From: Buxus sempervirens
Lineage: Eukaryota; Streptophyta; Magnoliopsida; Buxales; Buxaceae
DNA: 64,000 nucleotides
Direction: 5' to 3'
Assembly: GCA_947561395.2 (NCBI GenBank)
Contig: OX387183.1
Coordinates: 61,983,915-62,047,914, forward strand
Part shown: positions 23,501 to 34,137 of the stretch, in pieces
Numbering within the stretch: the stretch's first letter is position 1
Layout: the number at the start of each line of letters is the position of its first letter
Notes under the pieces: model-generated
The model's database searches: none
The model's input: the letters and a program-made list of their open reading frames with translations, nothing else
Told to the model about the DNA's origin: nothing
Program-made: the position numbers and the translations under genes

Positions 23501-26500
23501 CAACCTATGATGGCTAATGTCCTTTCAGAAGATTTCTTGGATTGCAATAGGTTTTCAGATTAAGGAGAGGGCTAGTAGGTGGGTGATGCTCTTTCCTACT
23601 TGGGTCTGTAGGTTTTTTTCAGAGATGTTTTTTTTATCAGTAATGATAGATCTTTTATGTCAAAATTAAGAAAGATGCAAAAACACCACCAAAAGAACCT
23701 TAGACACGCTAACCCAGAGAAGTGGGATGTGCCTAAAAATCTAGAAGAAAACCTCCAACCCTAATTTTCAGGGATGTTCCTTTTCAGTTTGTGTGCTTAT
23801 ATAGTCTATGCTTTGCTATTTTATTAATGACATCTGATTATCAATAAAAAAAGGGTTAGTAAAGCAGAGGTGTTGGCGTTGAAAACCATACTTCAATCAC
23901 CAGGCTCACCTTCACTCCCCACTACTATTTGATTCAGAAAATCAATTTGTTTCCACATGCCACAACCCTTTTCCATAGATGTGCATCTGGAGATTGGATG
24001 GAAGATTGCTCTTTCAGGGGCAGGGTATTAAAACTTGGCTGATTCTGAGTAGTACCGGCCTGTACAACTTGGAACATGCCTAAACCAATACTGGCTTCAT
24101 ATCGTTCATTACCGATCTGTAAATTTGCATCCAGTCCTGGTATGGGTTGACCGGTACCAGTTTTTTAAACCTTGTTCACAGGTTCTGTATTGATTGCAAT
24201 CTGATGAATGAAGCTATAAGCTTGTACATCAATGACTTTCTGCCATCCTAGGAGATCAGATGCTTCCAGGAAAATTCTAAATTCCTTCTTGTGCCTGAAA
24301 ATCTCTCTGTAAAAAGAAAAAAAGAAAAAAAAATAAAACAAATTAAAAAGTAAAGGGACCTTCCTTTATTTTTCCCCTTCCCCAAATAAAACCTTGTCCC
24401 CTAATCTGAATAAGCTAACCAGACCCACACCTCCTCTCCTTGTCATAGCATCCCTGAATATTATCAGAAAGCCACCCAACCTTAGCTTCAACAGAAATAA
24501 TATGATAGGAGAAACTCTGTGCACACTTAATGTTCCTAAGAATCAGTGTGCGATATCCATTATTTGAAATAACGTGGGCTGGTCCCCAAAGATCCGAGCA
24601 AACAAGAGCAAGTGCATGAGAAGAACTAGTATCTGATAGACCAAATGGTTGTTTAGTAAGCTTCCCGGCAAGACCACTTGCACGGATTTTTTTTCCCTAA
24701 ATTGAAGCACTATGAAGGAAATGATTCTTCTTGACTAGACTAGCAAGTATTTTACAATACATGTGTCCTAACTGCACGTGCCATAGGTCGCCACTGGTTT
24801 TTTTCTATCTGTTTATAAAGTCGGGGTATTCTTCACCCTGCTTACTCTTAGTTTTGTCAGCATCAAGTCATCTAGATCCTTAGCATTTAGCATCTCTTAC
24901 CTTGATTTGACAAAACAAGAGAAGTATTTTAAATTTTGAAACTCAGGCCGATCCCCACTGTGGTAGGAACTGGCTTATGATGATGATGATGAAACTCAGG
25001 CTGATGTCCTCTCTCAGACAATCAAGGAAATGGTCGTGAGGATCACTCTCAAATGTATGAGCCTTCCAAGCTGGAGTAACATGTCTACAGAGATGTTGGC
25101 TTTGGCCATATGATTTCTTGAAGAATACATTGAAGAGGTCCAGATCCCAAAGCTCCCAATGCTACCATAGCTTGCAACTATTCTTAGCTGTCCTTTCAAA
25201 GTAATAAGCAACGGTTCGGAGCCCATATAGAGGAAGAGGAAGTGGTCCCTAGTTCCTCGAGTCTGCATGAGCACCCAAAGGTTCCCAAGTTGTCTGCATT
25301 GCTAGGTTCGAATAGATCCTTTAGTTCATTACCATTCCTGTGATACAGAGGAGAGCTTTTGGTCTTCCAATAAAACTACTTCATACAATTCCCTGTCCAC
25401 TTGTGGGATTTGACCCTCCACACCTCTTTCTGAAAGGATTCTTTTTGCGTGTTTGTGAGGGCTTTTTCTTTTCCCCTTTTTTTTGGTGGTGAGGGGTGGT
25501 GGTGGGATTTATGTCTACAGTTAAATCCAAGTATGGGTCAATTGTATGTTGTCTTTCAATGAGTTACAAAAGGCATGACTGGAAATGATGACCTATTTAT
25601 TGTTGTCTCTTTTTGTTGTGTTGTTTTTTATCAAAGCCCAAGTTTGACTACTCCCATAGCTGCATGCATAGTGAATGCTTTCTGAGAGTAAATCTTTGTT
25701 CTGAAATCCAATTAGATAAGCCTCAAAGAAGAGTTTATGGAGGCTTGCCAATTTTATTTATGATGTTTCAATCCCCACTCTTTTGCATTTTTTTCCCCTA
25801 TTTTCTAAGTTACTGACATTTCCCTTTCTCTAAGGATTTACAGGTTTCTTTGTGACAATCTGGATTGCGGCTGTCATGTTCAAGTCGAATGATATCCTGC
25901 GAAAGCAGACAGCTCTAAAGGTGCTGCCACATGTCTTTCCATTTTCCAAAGTTTGGTTATGCATGACGAACTGTTTTTTTTTCTTTTCTGGCTGTTGAGT
26001 ATAATAATTTTTGTTTTTGCAGGGAGAAAGAAAATTTTCAGTTCTCATAGGCATAACTATAGTTTTCATGCTTCATGTGGTTGGTGTTTATTGGTGGTAT
26101 CGAAATGATGATCTGCTACACCCATTGGTCATGCTTCCACCAAAAGCAATTCCACCATTTTGGCATGCTGTGTTCATCATTATGGTGAATGGTAAGGACT
26201 TTGACATTTAGGTGTTATTGCGGTTACTTGTCCTAATATATCCTTTCTATAGCATTGCGTAAGGAGATATTGGTTGTGACGGCAGTTTAAATTTAGAATT
26301 GCGCTTCTGACTTCTGAGCATTGACCGGATAGGTTGGAAATTAAGATTTTTCACTCTCTCTTGGTCTACTATATATAGATTTGACACATGTATATATGTA
26401 TGCATATCATATCTTGGAGCAGTTCCTCAGAGTTGGCATATTTTTCAGATACAATGGTGCGGCAGGCAGCAATGGTTTTAAAGTGTGTACTACTGATGTA

Positions 26501-28378
26501 TTATAAAAATAGCAGAGGCCGCAATTATCGTAGACAGGTAAGGGAACATATAGTGTGAATTAATGTCCCTTCTGTATGTCAGAACCTTCTGATGCATTGG
26601 ACATTGGATTTTTCAGGGTCAAATGCTGACCCTTGTTGAGTATTTGCTGCTTCTGTACCGTGCCTTGTTACCTACACCTGTCTGGTATCGCTTCTTCTTA
26701 AATAAAGAATATGGAAGCCTCTTTTCGTCACTTACTACCGGATTGTATTTGACTTTCAAGCTCACTTCAGTTGTTGAGAAGGTATGATCTTTCTGTAGAT
26801 GTATCCAGTATTAGTTTCTGTGCATTTCTTCCGAAATTTGGGGTCCTTAAAGGATATCCTCTTGAAAACCATTGTGGGATTGAAGAACTAGTATGTTTAT
26901 GCATGTCTCTAAAGTTTCTGGGTGAATTTCAGGTTCAATCGTTTTTCGCTGCTGTAAAGGCATTATCACGTAAAGAGGTCCATTATGGGTCATATGCCAC
27001 ATCAGAACAGGTAAAGTGTTTTCCTCTTGAGTTTTCTATCGATGTTATGTAATACGAGGCTCCTGCCCCGCGCCCTCCGTTCCCCCTCAAACAGAGATAA
27101 CAACGGTTCGCGGGTTGTAGACTATAAATGTAATGTTGGTTATTCTTTTCTATTTGGAATGGCAATTTATCTTTGTATTCTAAGTTGTATGTGTTTTGAG
27201 GCAGGTCAATGCAGCAGGAGATCTGTGTGCTATTTGTCAGGAGAAGATGCATGCTCCAATATTACTTCGCTGTAAACACATATTTTGTGAAGACTGTGTA
27301 TCAGAATGGTTAGTTCATTGGTTCTCCCTTTTATAAAGCACTATTTGTGGTTATGAATAATGCTTTATATGTGCTTTTTGTATGCTTCTTGCATGTTTCA
27401 TATAAGATTTGTACTAGTACTTAAGGAATGGATTGGCTAGCAGCAGACATTGTTGTGATAGGTTGTTTGGATTCTTATAAAACCTTTGAGAAGTGAGAAC
27501 TGCAAAAAATCTCACTGCTTAGATAAGCGAGAGGAAAAACTGCACATATTTAATCTTAACATGCAATTCAGTTTAGCGGCATGATCTGGGGTGATTCTAA
27601 ATTGCTTCATATTGTATGAGTCTTGTGGTTTTATACCTTGCACATTTTGTCAGCAGGTGTGACGAGTGAATGAATAAGCTTGCCTGCATGGTTGTGACAG
27701 CAGGACTACCAGTGGTTACTGTTTGCTATAAAAAGCACAATTTTTAAATCTCCTTCACTCATTACCTGACTGGAAACTTGGAATATGACATTCCTTAACC
27801 GTTACACATCTCAATTGTTTTCTTCTGTGCTCATGCCGATTAATATTTTGGGAATCATCTTCACACTTGAGGTTGCTGTCTATTCTCAAAGAGAATTAGA
27901 GCTTGCTCATAAAATCCTTCTCTTTGCATTTCTATCACTTGATGTTACAATTTGGTCAAGCATTTGGTAGTTGAGCTTACAACTCTATGAAAGAAGTGAT
28001 TGTTGCCAAGAACAATTTCCAGCAATCGAAGAGAGTTCTTTATCCATTACCTTCTCCATTTTCTTCGACTGATTAAAATCACTAATATTTCCTCGAGTTT
28101 TTACCTAGTACATAATTTGGTTTATGGCTTTGCATGATCCTATTCAGCATAGCGAAATCTATTTCTTTTGGGGCAATTGTGATACTTCCTTCTGTAGCTT
28201 ACATCGCGAGAATTATATTCATTCTTGATCAACCACAATTGTGGAAGGCTACAACCAGCTGAAATCTGAATGTGTATTCAAGCTTATGAGACCGTTCACT
28301 GTAGCTCTGTTTCACTCAGATATTTATTATGGATTATCTATGATGGCTTCCATAAATTTTTGCATATATTGTGACTTG

Positions 28379-28428
<50 letters not shown>

Positions 28429-29394
28429 CCCTTTTTTTACCTTGTCCTTTTAGTACAGGACCCTGACTTATGGAGCATACTTCATACCCTATTTTAATCC
28501 CGTGGTTTTTCTTTTTTCAAATGTCATCCATCACTGGTGTTTTGGTTTGCAGTCCCTCCCTCTTAAAGGTTGGGATAGACCTAACTTTTTATCCTCTATT
28601 CCGTAGCATCTGAAGGTCCTTCAATCTCTCAATTCCTTTGAGTTTTCTGTGTATGTTTATGTGATGACCTCCAGCCTAGGAGTCCTAACAACACTAATAT
28701 ATAAAGAAAGGGTTTTTCTTAGAATCCCCTTTTACATTTTTCTAATATTGCTAGGGAAAATCCTTGTTTCTGATGCAAATAATCTTGAAATTGAAAAAAT
28801 GTCAGTTGGAAAAGTGTCGTTAAAAGGGACTACTTTACTAGGCCTTTTTTTTAGGAGATTAAGGTGGTACTGGCCTAAGGAATATAGAACTAGGTGCTTG
28901 CTTGTTTTTTTCATAGGCAGTTGCATGGTTGATTGGCAACTGCCTAGCTGAGGTTTTGGCCCGATCAGATGCCTAGTGCTATTCATTACCAGATAGATTA
29001 ATCCTTATCTTCCATTTTTGGTGTGTTACCCGTTTTGGCTGTCCTCTCTTCTATACAAAATTCCCATCCATCCCGTTATTAACACAAAATGAGACATGGA
29101 AAGACAATGCTATTAACATGCAATTTGTGATCTATGAAATTGTCAAACCTTTTCTTTTTAGTTAACTGTCTATGTTATCAACACACTGACACAGTTCTGA
29201 AAGTTGATACTGCATTGAGGGACAAGAATGGAAGGTTCTTATGTATGTTTGCTTGCTGGATATAAAATGAATGGTTTTGTGTTTTCAGGTTTGAGAGAGA
29301 AAGGACATGCCCTTTATGCAGGGCCTTGGTTAAACCTGCAGATCTCAGATCATTTGGTGACGGATCAACGAGTCTGTTCTTCCAGTTATTTTAA
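20509..29394 (+). CDS. RNFT1/2-like transmembrane RING-HC E3 ubiquitin ligase (At5g01960-like)
   Basis: Eight exons in frame with GT-AG introns: 20509-21169, 25835-25920, 26023-26191, 26449-26537, 26617-26781, 26933-27010, 27205-27308 and 29289-29394, giving 485 residues. The N-terminal 200 residues are low-complexity, rich in Gly, Ser and Ala. Several hydrophobic segments follow (for example [50 protein letters not shown]). A C-terminal RING-HC finger uses C424, C427, C439, H441, C444, C447, C458 and C461. This matches human RNFT1/RNFT2 and Arabidopsis At5g01960, ER-membrane E3 ligases that pass ubiquitin from an E2; RNFT family members have been linked to ER-associated degradation and ER-phagy. 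The protein ends LFFQLF soon after the RING. The first intron is 4.7 kb and full of retroelement remains. Confidence 0.9.
21440..21735 (-). mobile_element. LINE 3' end relic in the RING ligase intron 1
   Basis: The minus strand reads [19 protein letters not shown] and then TLFHWVV, resembling the C-terminal end of plant L1-like LINE ORF2 (WRERN...F...LFxW). The frame is short and ends near an AT-rich tail at about 21480. Target duplications were not identified. The DNA between 21735 and 22940 is unassigned and may be further decayed element sequence. Confidence 0.5.
22950..23860 (+). mobile_element. L1-like LINE ORF2 3' relic in intron 1
   Basis: Broken frames on the plus strand read [10 protein letters not shown], then [13 protein letters not shown], then NRCIICG and [12 protein letters not shown]. 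This is the zinc-binding reverse transcriptase tail (zf-RVT) of plant L1-type LINEs. Stop codons and at least one frameshift show decay. The 3' end appears to be the A-run near 23847-23855. It is itself interrupted by a smaller LINE tail at 23630-23764. Confidence 0.7.
23616..23778 (-). mobile_element. 135-bp truncated LINE tail nested in the intronic LINE
   Basis: TTTTCAGAGATGTT (23616-23629) and TTTTCAGGGATGTT (23765-23778) are a 14-bp target duplication with one mismatch. The insert starts with a T-run followed by ATCAGTAATGATAGA, i.e. a poly(A)-ended element in minus orientation. Confidence 0.6.
24480..24800 (-). mobile_element. Ty1/copia integrase-region relic
   Basis: The minus strand reads LWHVQLGHM, then [13 protein letters not shown] and [16 protein letters not shown]. 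These are the GAG-pre-integrase and early integrase motifs of plant copia Pol. One stop codon is present in the middle and no LTR was found nearby. It lies in intron 1 of the RING ligase gene. Confidence 0.7.
24938..25001 (+). mobile_element. 42-bp RTE-type LINE tail with 11-bp target duplication
   Basis: GAAACTCAGGC flanks the insert on both sides (24938-24948 and 24991-25001). The insert ends GGTAGGAACTGGCTTATGATG and a short TGA repeat, which matches the 3' end of the longer RTE-like LINE at 51145-51725 (GAACTGGCTTTTGATGATG). RTE LINEs end in short tandem repeats instead of poly(A). Confidence 0.75.
28382..28423. repeat. (CT)20 microsatellite
   Basis: About 40 bp of uninterrupted CT dinucleotide repeat in intron 7 of the RING ligase gene. 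Shorter CT/GA tracts occur at 1842, 6642, 10292 and 43852, and AT tracts at 15522, 17003 and 62879. Confidence 0.95.
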
Positions 29395-31688
29395 GATAAT
29401 CTAGTCACTGGTGTGTTCGGGCTTCAAACTTCATTCTGCTGACTACGTCATACATTGAGATGAGTAGTTCTGACTTCTGAAACGGGTTATGTTGTCACTT
29501 TCTTGGGTAATTTCATGGAATCAATCATCTTGGAGGTGCCCATGGACGTACGAGATGGACTGGCTATATGTTGATTATTGTATTCATGAGGTTGAATGTA
29601 TTTCAGGGGGTCCTAACGAGGGATGTTTCAAACTACAAATGAGGTGGTCATCACTTATATACACGCTAATTTGTTGATAAATGAAAGATTATACTTTTTT
29701 TTTTGTTTTGTTTTGTTGCTAAGAAAACCATTGTATAATTTAAAACATAGATCGCAATGTCCGCCTAGCCGCGGTCAGATGGTTCATGGCATTAAATACT
29801 TAAGGGAATAATAAAATAGTCTAGATGTGGTTTTGCCGGATTTCCTTCCACCAACTTCCTGGGACTCAATTTCCTTTGGGATTGCTGCACGCAATCTAGA
29901 CCTTTCGGTTCAAAAATAGTGAAGATGCCGTTTATATGTATATAAATTTGAATTTTTGGTCTGAAAATATGTTATTTAGGTGGATGGGGTGGAAGCGTGC
30001 CTGAATTGCCTCTACTGCGAAGAAAGGGGGAAGAGAATTTCATTAAAGTAAGCAGGAAAAACGGCATGATTGGGCTTTGTGAAAGCCCACTTTTCGACCA
30101 AGAAGCACGTTTGGACTGGGGTTTTTAATCCAATCGTGCAGATTTATGCTGTTCGAATGCACTGGTCCCAGAATCCGGTGGTACCATCACCGAGTGGCAA
30201 CTCAACTCACCCATGCATGACGAATGGGCGTTGCTGTTCTTCACTGGGCCCAACATCCTGACCAAAAGCATGATAGATGGATAATGGATGCACCTAATTA
30301 AGCGACACGAATCAAAGTCACGTAGTGGGACAGAAATCACAAAATTTAATCAATAGCAATGAAAACTTCACAAATTTTTGTATGTAATGCGAATTGACAT
30401 TTAATAATATATACTTTTTCATTACAAACTAAGGGTGAAAAAACTTAATTAAAAGGAAAGGAAATAACCGCAACCATAAAATCACCCATTTCAAGACCAT
30501 TGCATGCGTCTCAGGATTCGATTCTTCCCACAACCTCCTGGAGGCTTCCTTTAGAAATTTCATGAAAAGGGAAACTGAAGGTAGAATTGGATATATCACA
30601 TTTGAGTGCTACGTATTTCTTACTTACTTAATTTGTTAGGAAGAAGGCTGGTTTTAACATTCATGGTTGAAATTGTGAAAACATTGAAGGAATCACATAG
30701 ACGTAGCAAATTGTCAGGTTAATCCATGAGTAGCAAAAATGAGAGGAATTGAGAGGGAGGACTGATAAGCCGGGGTGGCAACCGTGAGTGGTAATAATCC
30801 CAATTCAACTGGGCACTTGATTGCAGTGGTTGAAATTCTTCAAGTTAAGGGCCCACGCCAGCACCGAGCAGTCACTTGTCACCAGATGCTGCTACTCTCA
30901 TGTCAAGATTCGGGATCGAGCATATGCAGTAGTGTAGGTTAATTCACGTCTCACGTAGTCGTATTAATGTGGTTGATTTGCAGTTTGCACTCAGCAGTCA
31001 CCACTGCTTGTTGATATAAAATGGGGTTGTCGACCTTAATATCTATTGAGATACGCTGGAAGTGGTCTGAAATTGAAACTAACCTAATGAATCTGGGGGT
31101 CGACATCTTCCACCCACTACTTGATTGAGAGCAGATTCCCGGCTCAAAAGACGCAGGAATTTACGGGTAAAGTGGTTTTTTTTCTTTTAGTTCTGCTGAG
31201 AGAATCTTAAGACGAGAGGAATGACGGGGAACTAGTTTTATGGCCAACAATACAAGAAAAACTGTCTTTTGGCGTGCTTGCAAAACGCTGGACCTGGGCA
31301 AAAAATAAAAGAAACCGAGTTTAGCAATTTAATTTTCTTGTTTGGTTAGAAATAAGAATAAGGATTGAATCTTTTTGACAATCGAATTGAACCTTTCTTT
31401 CTGGTAAGCTTGGCTTTAATTTTGGAAGAAAGTAATACAAGAACAATATAACTTTCTTTAATACTCTATAAACCAATGATGTATATGAGATTTTATATTA
31501 AAAATATTATTAAAAACCATCACAATTTATCTTTTTTCCCAATCTATATCTCTCATCTTATCCAAAGCCTCGAAGCACAATATAATTTGTTCTCTTTTTA
31601 TACATTTTTTTTTTCTTTTGCTCTATATATTTTCTTCTGGCTCTATCACAATAGTTAAGATAGAAAGCTGTTCAAAAGGGCTTATTAA
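29395..31688. other. 3' flank of the RING ligase gene and intergenic region
   Basis: No gene or complete transposon is recognisable. The first few hundred bases should be 3' UTR. Short frames near 30070-30340 overlap on both strands and show no family motif. Confidence 0.45.
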
Positions 31689-31991
31689 GGGGTTGTTTGG
31701 GAAGGCTTCTAGATTGTGAATTCTGGATTATAATTTGGATTTTGAAAATCAAGATTATCAATACTGAATGTTAGAATCCAAAATCCAAAATATTGTTTGG
31801 ATATTTTGGATTTTAGCACCTTGTTTAAGTGGGACCTACAGCCATTAATATCTCTTTAATACTTATATTCAAATGGGGACAAATTTCAACATCTGATTTT
31901 AAAATCCAACTTTCAAAAACCCCACCAAACAACTTAATTGACCTTGGTTTTTGGATTCTCGTAGAATCCGAGAACCCTGTCAAATGACACC
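31689..31991. mobile_element. Tourist/PIF-Harbinger-like MITE
   Basis: The element is bounded by TAA on both sides (31686-31688 and 31992-31994), the TSD type of PIF/Harbinger elements. The 5' end GGGGTTGTTTGGGAAGG and the reverse of the 3' end AGGTGTCATTTGACAGGG pair imperfectly along about 27 bp. Internally the ends are AT-rich with TTGGATTTT/AAAATCCAA inverted motifs. No transposase is encoded. A shorter alternative end exists at 31934. Confidence 0.5.
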
Positions 31992-32065
31992 TAAGAGATC
32001 TCAATAATGTTGTAGCTAGTAGAGCCACCCACTCCATATGAGGCAGTGGAAAAATTGGGGAGATT

Positions 32066-33540
32066 GTTAGATTTTTATTTATTTTTCAGTTTTGTGCACA
32101 TATGTTTTTGCAAAATTCTACATATAGATCTCTTCATTATTCCCAGTTTATTGAATATACATGATCAAACGAATGCATAAAATTAAAATAACATAAAATA
32201 CTCAAATACCCAAATTCAATATAGACATTCTTGTTGAATTTGATGAAATCCACACTCAACCTTGAACCTCACGTTTTTGCATGAATCCTTCTATCACATG
32301 CACAAAAAGGTTTCTCTCACTTCATTTTAATTTCTCAGTTTTATAAGTGATGGAAATTATGCCTTTATATAGGGTATAGATGGAGAAGCAAGTCTAATAA
32401 AAATTGAATTTCTTAATTACCAGTTTATCCACGGGTTAGTTACTTAATACATCGATCCAGGTCGCTCCACTTTTCATCAAAGTAAAAATTGAATTTCTTA
32501 ATTACCAGTTTATCCACGGGTTAGTTTACTTAATATACCGGTTTAGGTCGCTCCACCTTTCATCAAAGTAAAAAGTATAAGAATTTATTTCTCATTAATC
32601 AAATCACTAGTTAAGATTCAAATTAACATATCAATTTATACTGATTGAGTCATGTAACTTGTAAAATTTAAGCATTCTCCCACTTGACCCATATGACTCA
32701 TAATTGATGAGTATAACATTACGGGCACATTAAATTTGAATCAACCTTTACTTAATTTGATCAACATCATAATACTCTAATTAAATAACTTACGAGTGCG
32801 AGTCATGGTGATTGTATATGAATTAACTGACATATTTTCTTCCACATACCACAATATAAGCAAATTATTTAAACACGGTCTATAAAATTGAGAAAAAGCT
32901 TTAAAGATCCAATATAATGTCTTGTGCCAAAAACAATTCTTAATATCATTGTTTCAATCATATTCACGTGTGTATACAATGGAAAACAAGAATAAAATAA
33001 AAGTATATTAATGAAATTTATTAGTGTTTGAAACATAAATCATTCAATCCATATGCAATCATTAAAGGCTATCTAAAATACCCGTTCTTTCAACATATTT
33101 TTTGAAAACCTTCAATTCTAAAACTTTTGTATATTAATGGATCTATAATAATAAGCTCAGTCTTCATGTATAAAAAGATATTTATTGTTTCTGTACTTCC
33201 TCCTTAATATCAAAATACTTAAGTTCACATTCTTGGCTCTATTGGAGTATTTGTCACTTTTGAAGAAAAATATTGCAATAAAATTATCACAATAAATTCT
33301 TAGTGGCTCGGCAGTAGTGTTGCCAACTCCCACTCTTGATATAAAATTTCACAAGTACAATTTAGGAACTGTAGCCTCAAAGCATGCCATAAAATATACT
33401 TCCATGATAGATGTAGTAGTAATAGTCTGTTTTGTACTTTTCCCTAATATTATTACTCAAGCTAATAGGAATAAATATCCAAACGTTGACTACAACTAGG
33501 AAGATAGATAATGCTACCATCTAAATTGATATTTGTTATT
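32066..33540 (-). mobile_element. Decayed Ty1/copia 3' end (RNase H, PPT, LTR)
   Basis: From 33440 down to about 33075 the minus strand reads copia RNase H: EVYFMACFEATVPKLYL, then EPLRIYCDNFIAIFF, with stops. A purine-rich AAGTGGGAGAATG (minus strand, near 32690) is the polypurine tract directly before the 3' LTR, which would start TGCTTAAA and run toward about 32066. Inside the LTR an 85-bp block is tandemly duplicated (copies begin AAATTGAATTTCTTAATTAC at 32401 and 32486). The 5' part of the element is missing; no TSD was found. Confidence 0.65.
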
Positions 33541-33743
33541 GTAACTTATGATCTTCTACATCCATCAAAGCCTATTTAGTTTTCTTTATAACTAACTCCT
33601 TTATAACTAACTTAGCAGTGTGGATCATCTCCTTGCTACATACTCATTCTCCATGAGTGTGTGGACTGAGGTATTCAAGGAAATGGGTCACACATTTGCT
33701 GGTAGGTGCTGGAATGAGATTCTGGAATGGAGCATGAAAAACA

Positions 33744-33977
33744 TGTTGGTGTGAGCTGTATCAAATCAACGTCAAGGATTGCCAAATATTACACAGAGAT
33801 ATTGCGGAGATATTTCCATCATTTACTCTAGAATCAAATCACCCTATGCAAGGGGGTTCCCTGATACTAGCCTTAGAAATTGTATAGGCCAAGTTTAGAA
33901 TTCTTTTATCTTTATGTTTATGTACAACGTCCATGTAAAGAGGTAGAAAAAAAAGGAATCAAATATACAGTTTTACA
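33744..33977 (+). repeat. 5' LTR of the copia element
   Basis: Starts TGTTGGTGTGAGCTG and ends CAGTTTTACA. It is 234 bp long and about 98% identical to the 3' LTR. Confidence 0.97.
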
Positions 33978-33989
33978 TGGTATCAGAGC
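33978..33989 (+). other. Primer binding site (tRNA-iMet)
   Basis: TGGTATCAGAGC sits directly after the 5' LTR and complements the 3' end of plant initiator methionine tRNA, the usual copia primer. Confidence 0.95.
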
Positions 33990-34137
33990 AGGAAGATTTC
34001 TGGTTCCCTGCCATTGCCGAACTATAGCCAACCTTCACCTTTTTCCAGTCACACAAATGGAGGATATCGAAGTTCAACAAAATTCCTGTGAATCCTACGT
34101 TGACTCTGACACCCTCACCTAATTATTTACCATCAAA

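Noticed and set aside
28382-28423. CT repeat as a CRISPR-like or regulatory array
   Set aside because: A simple microsatellite in a plant intron; no spacers.
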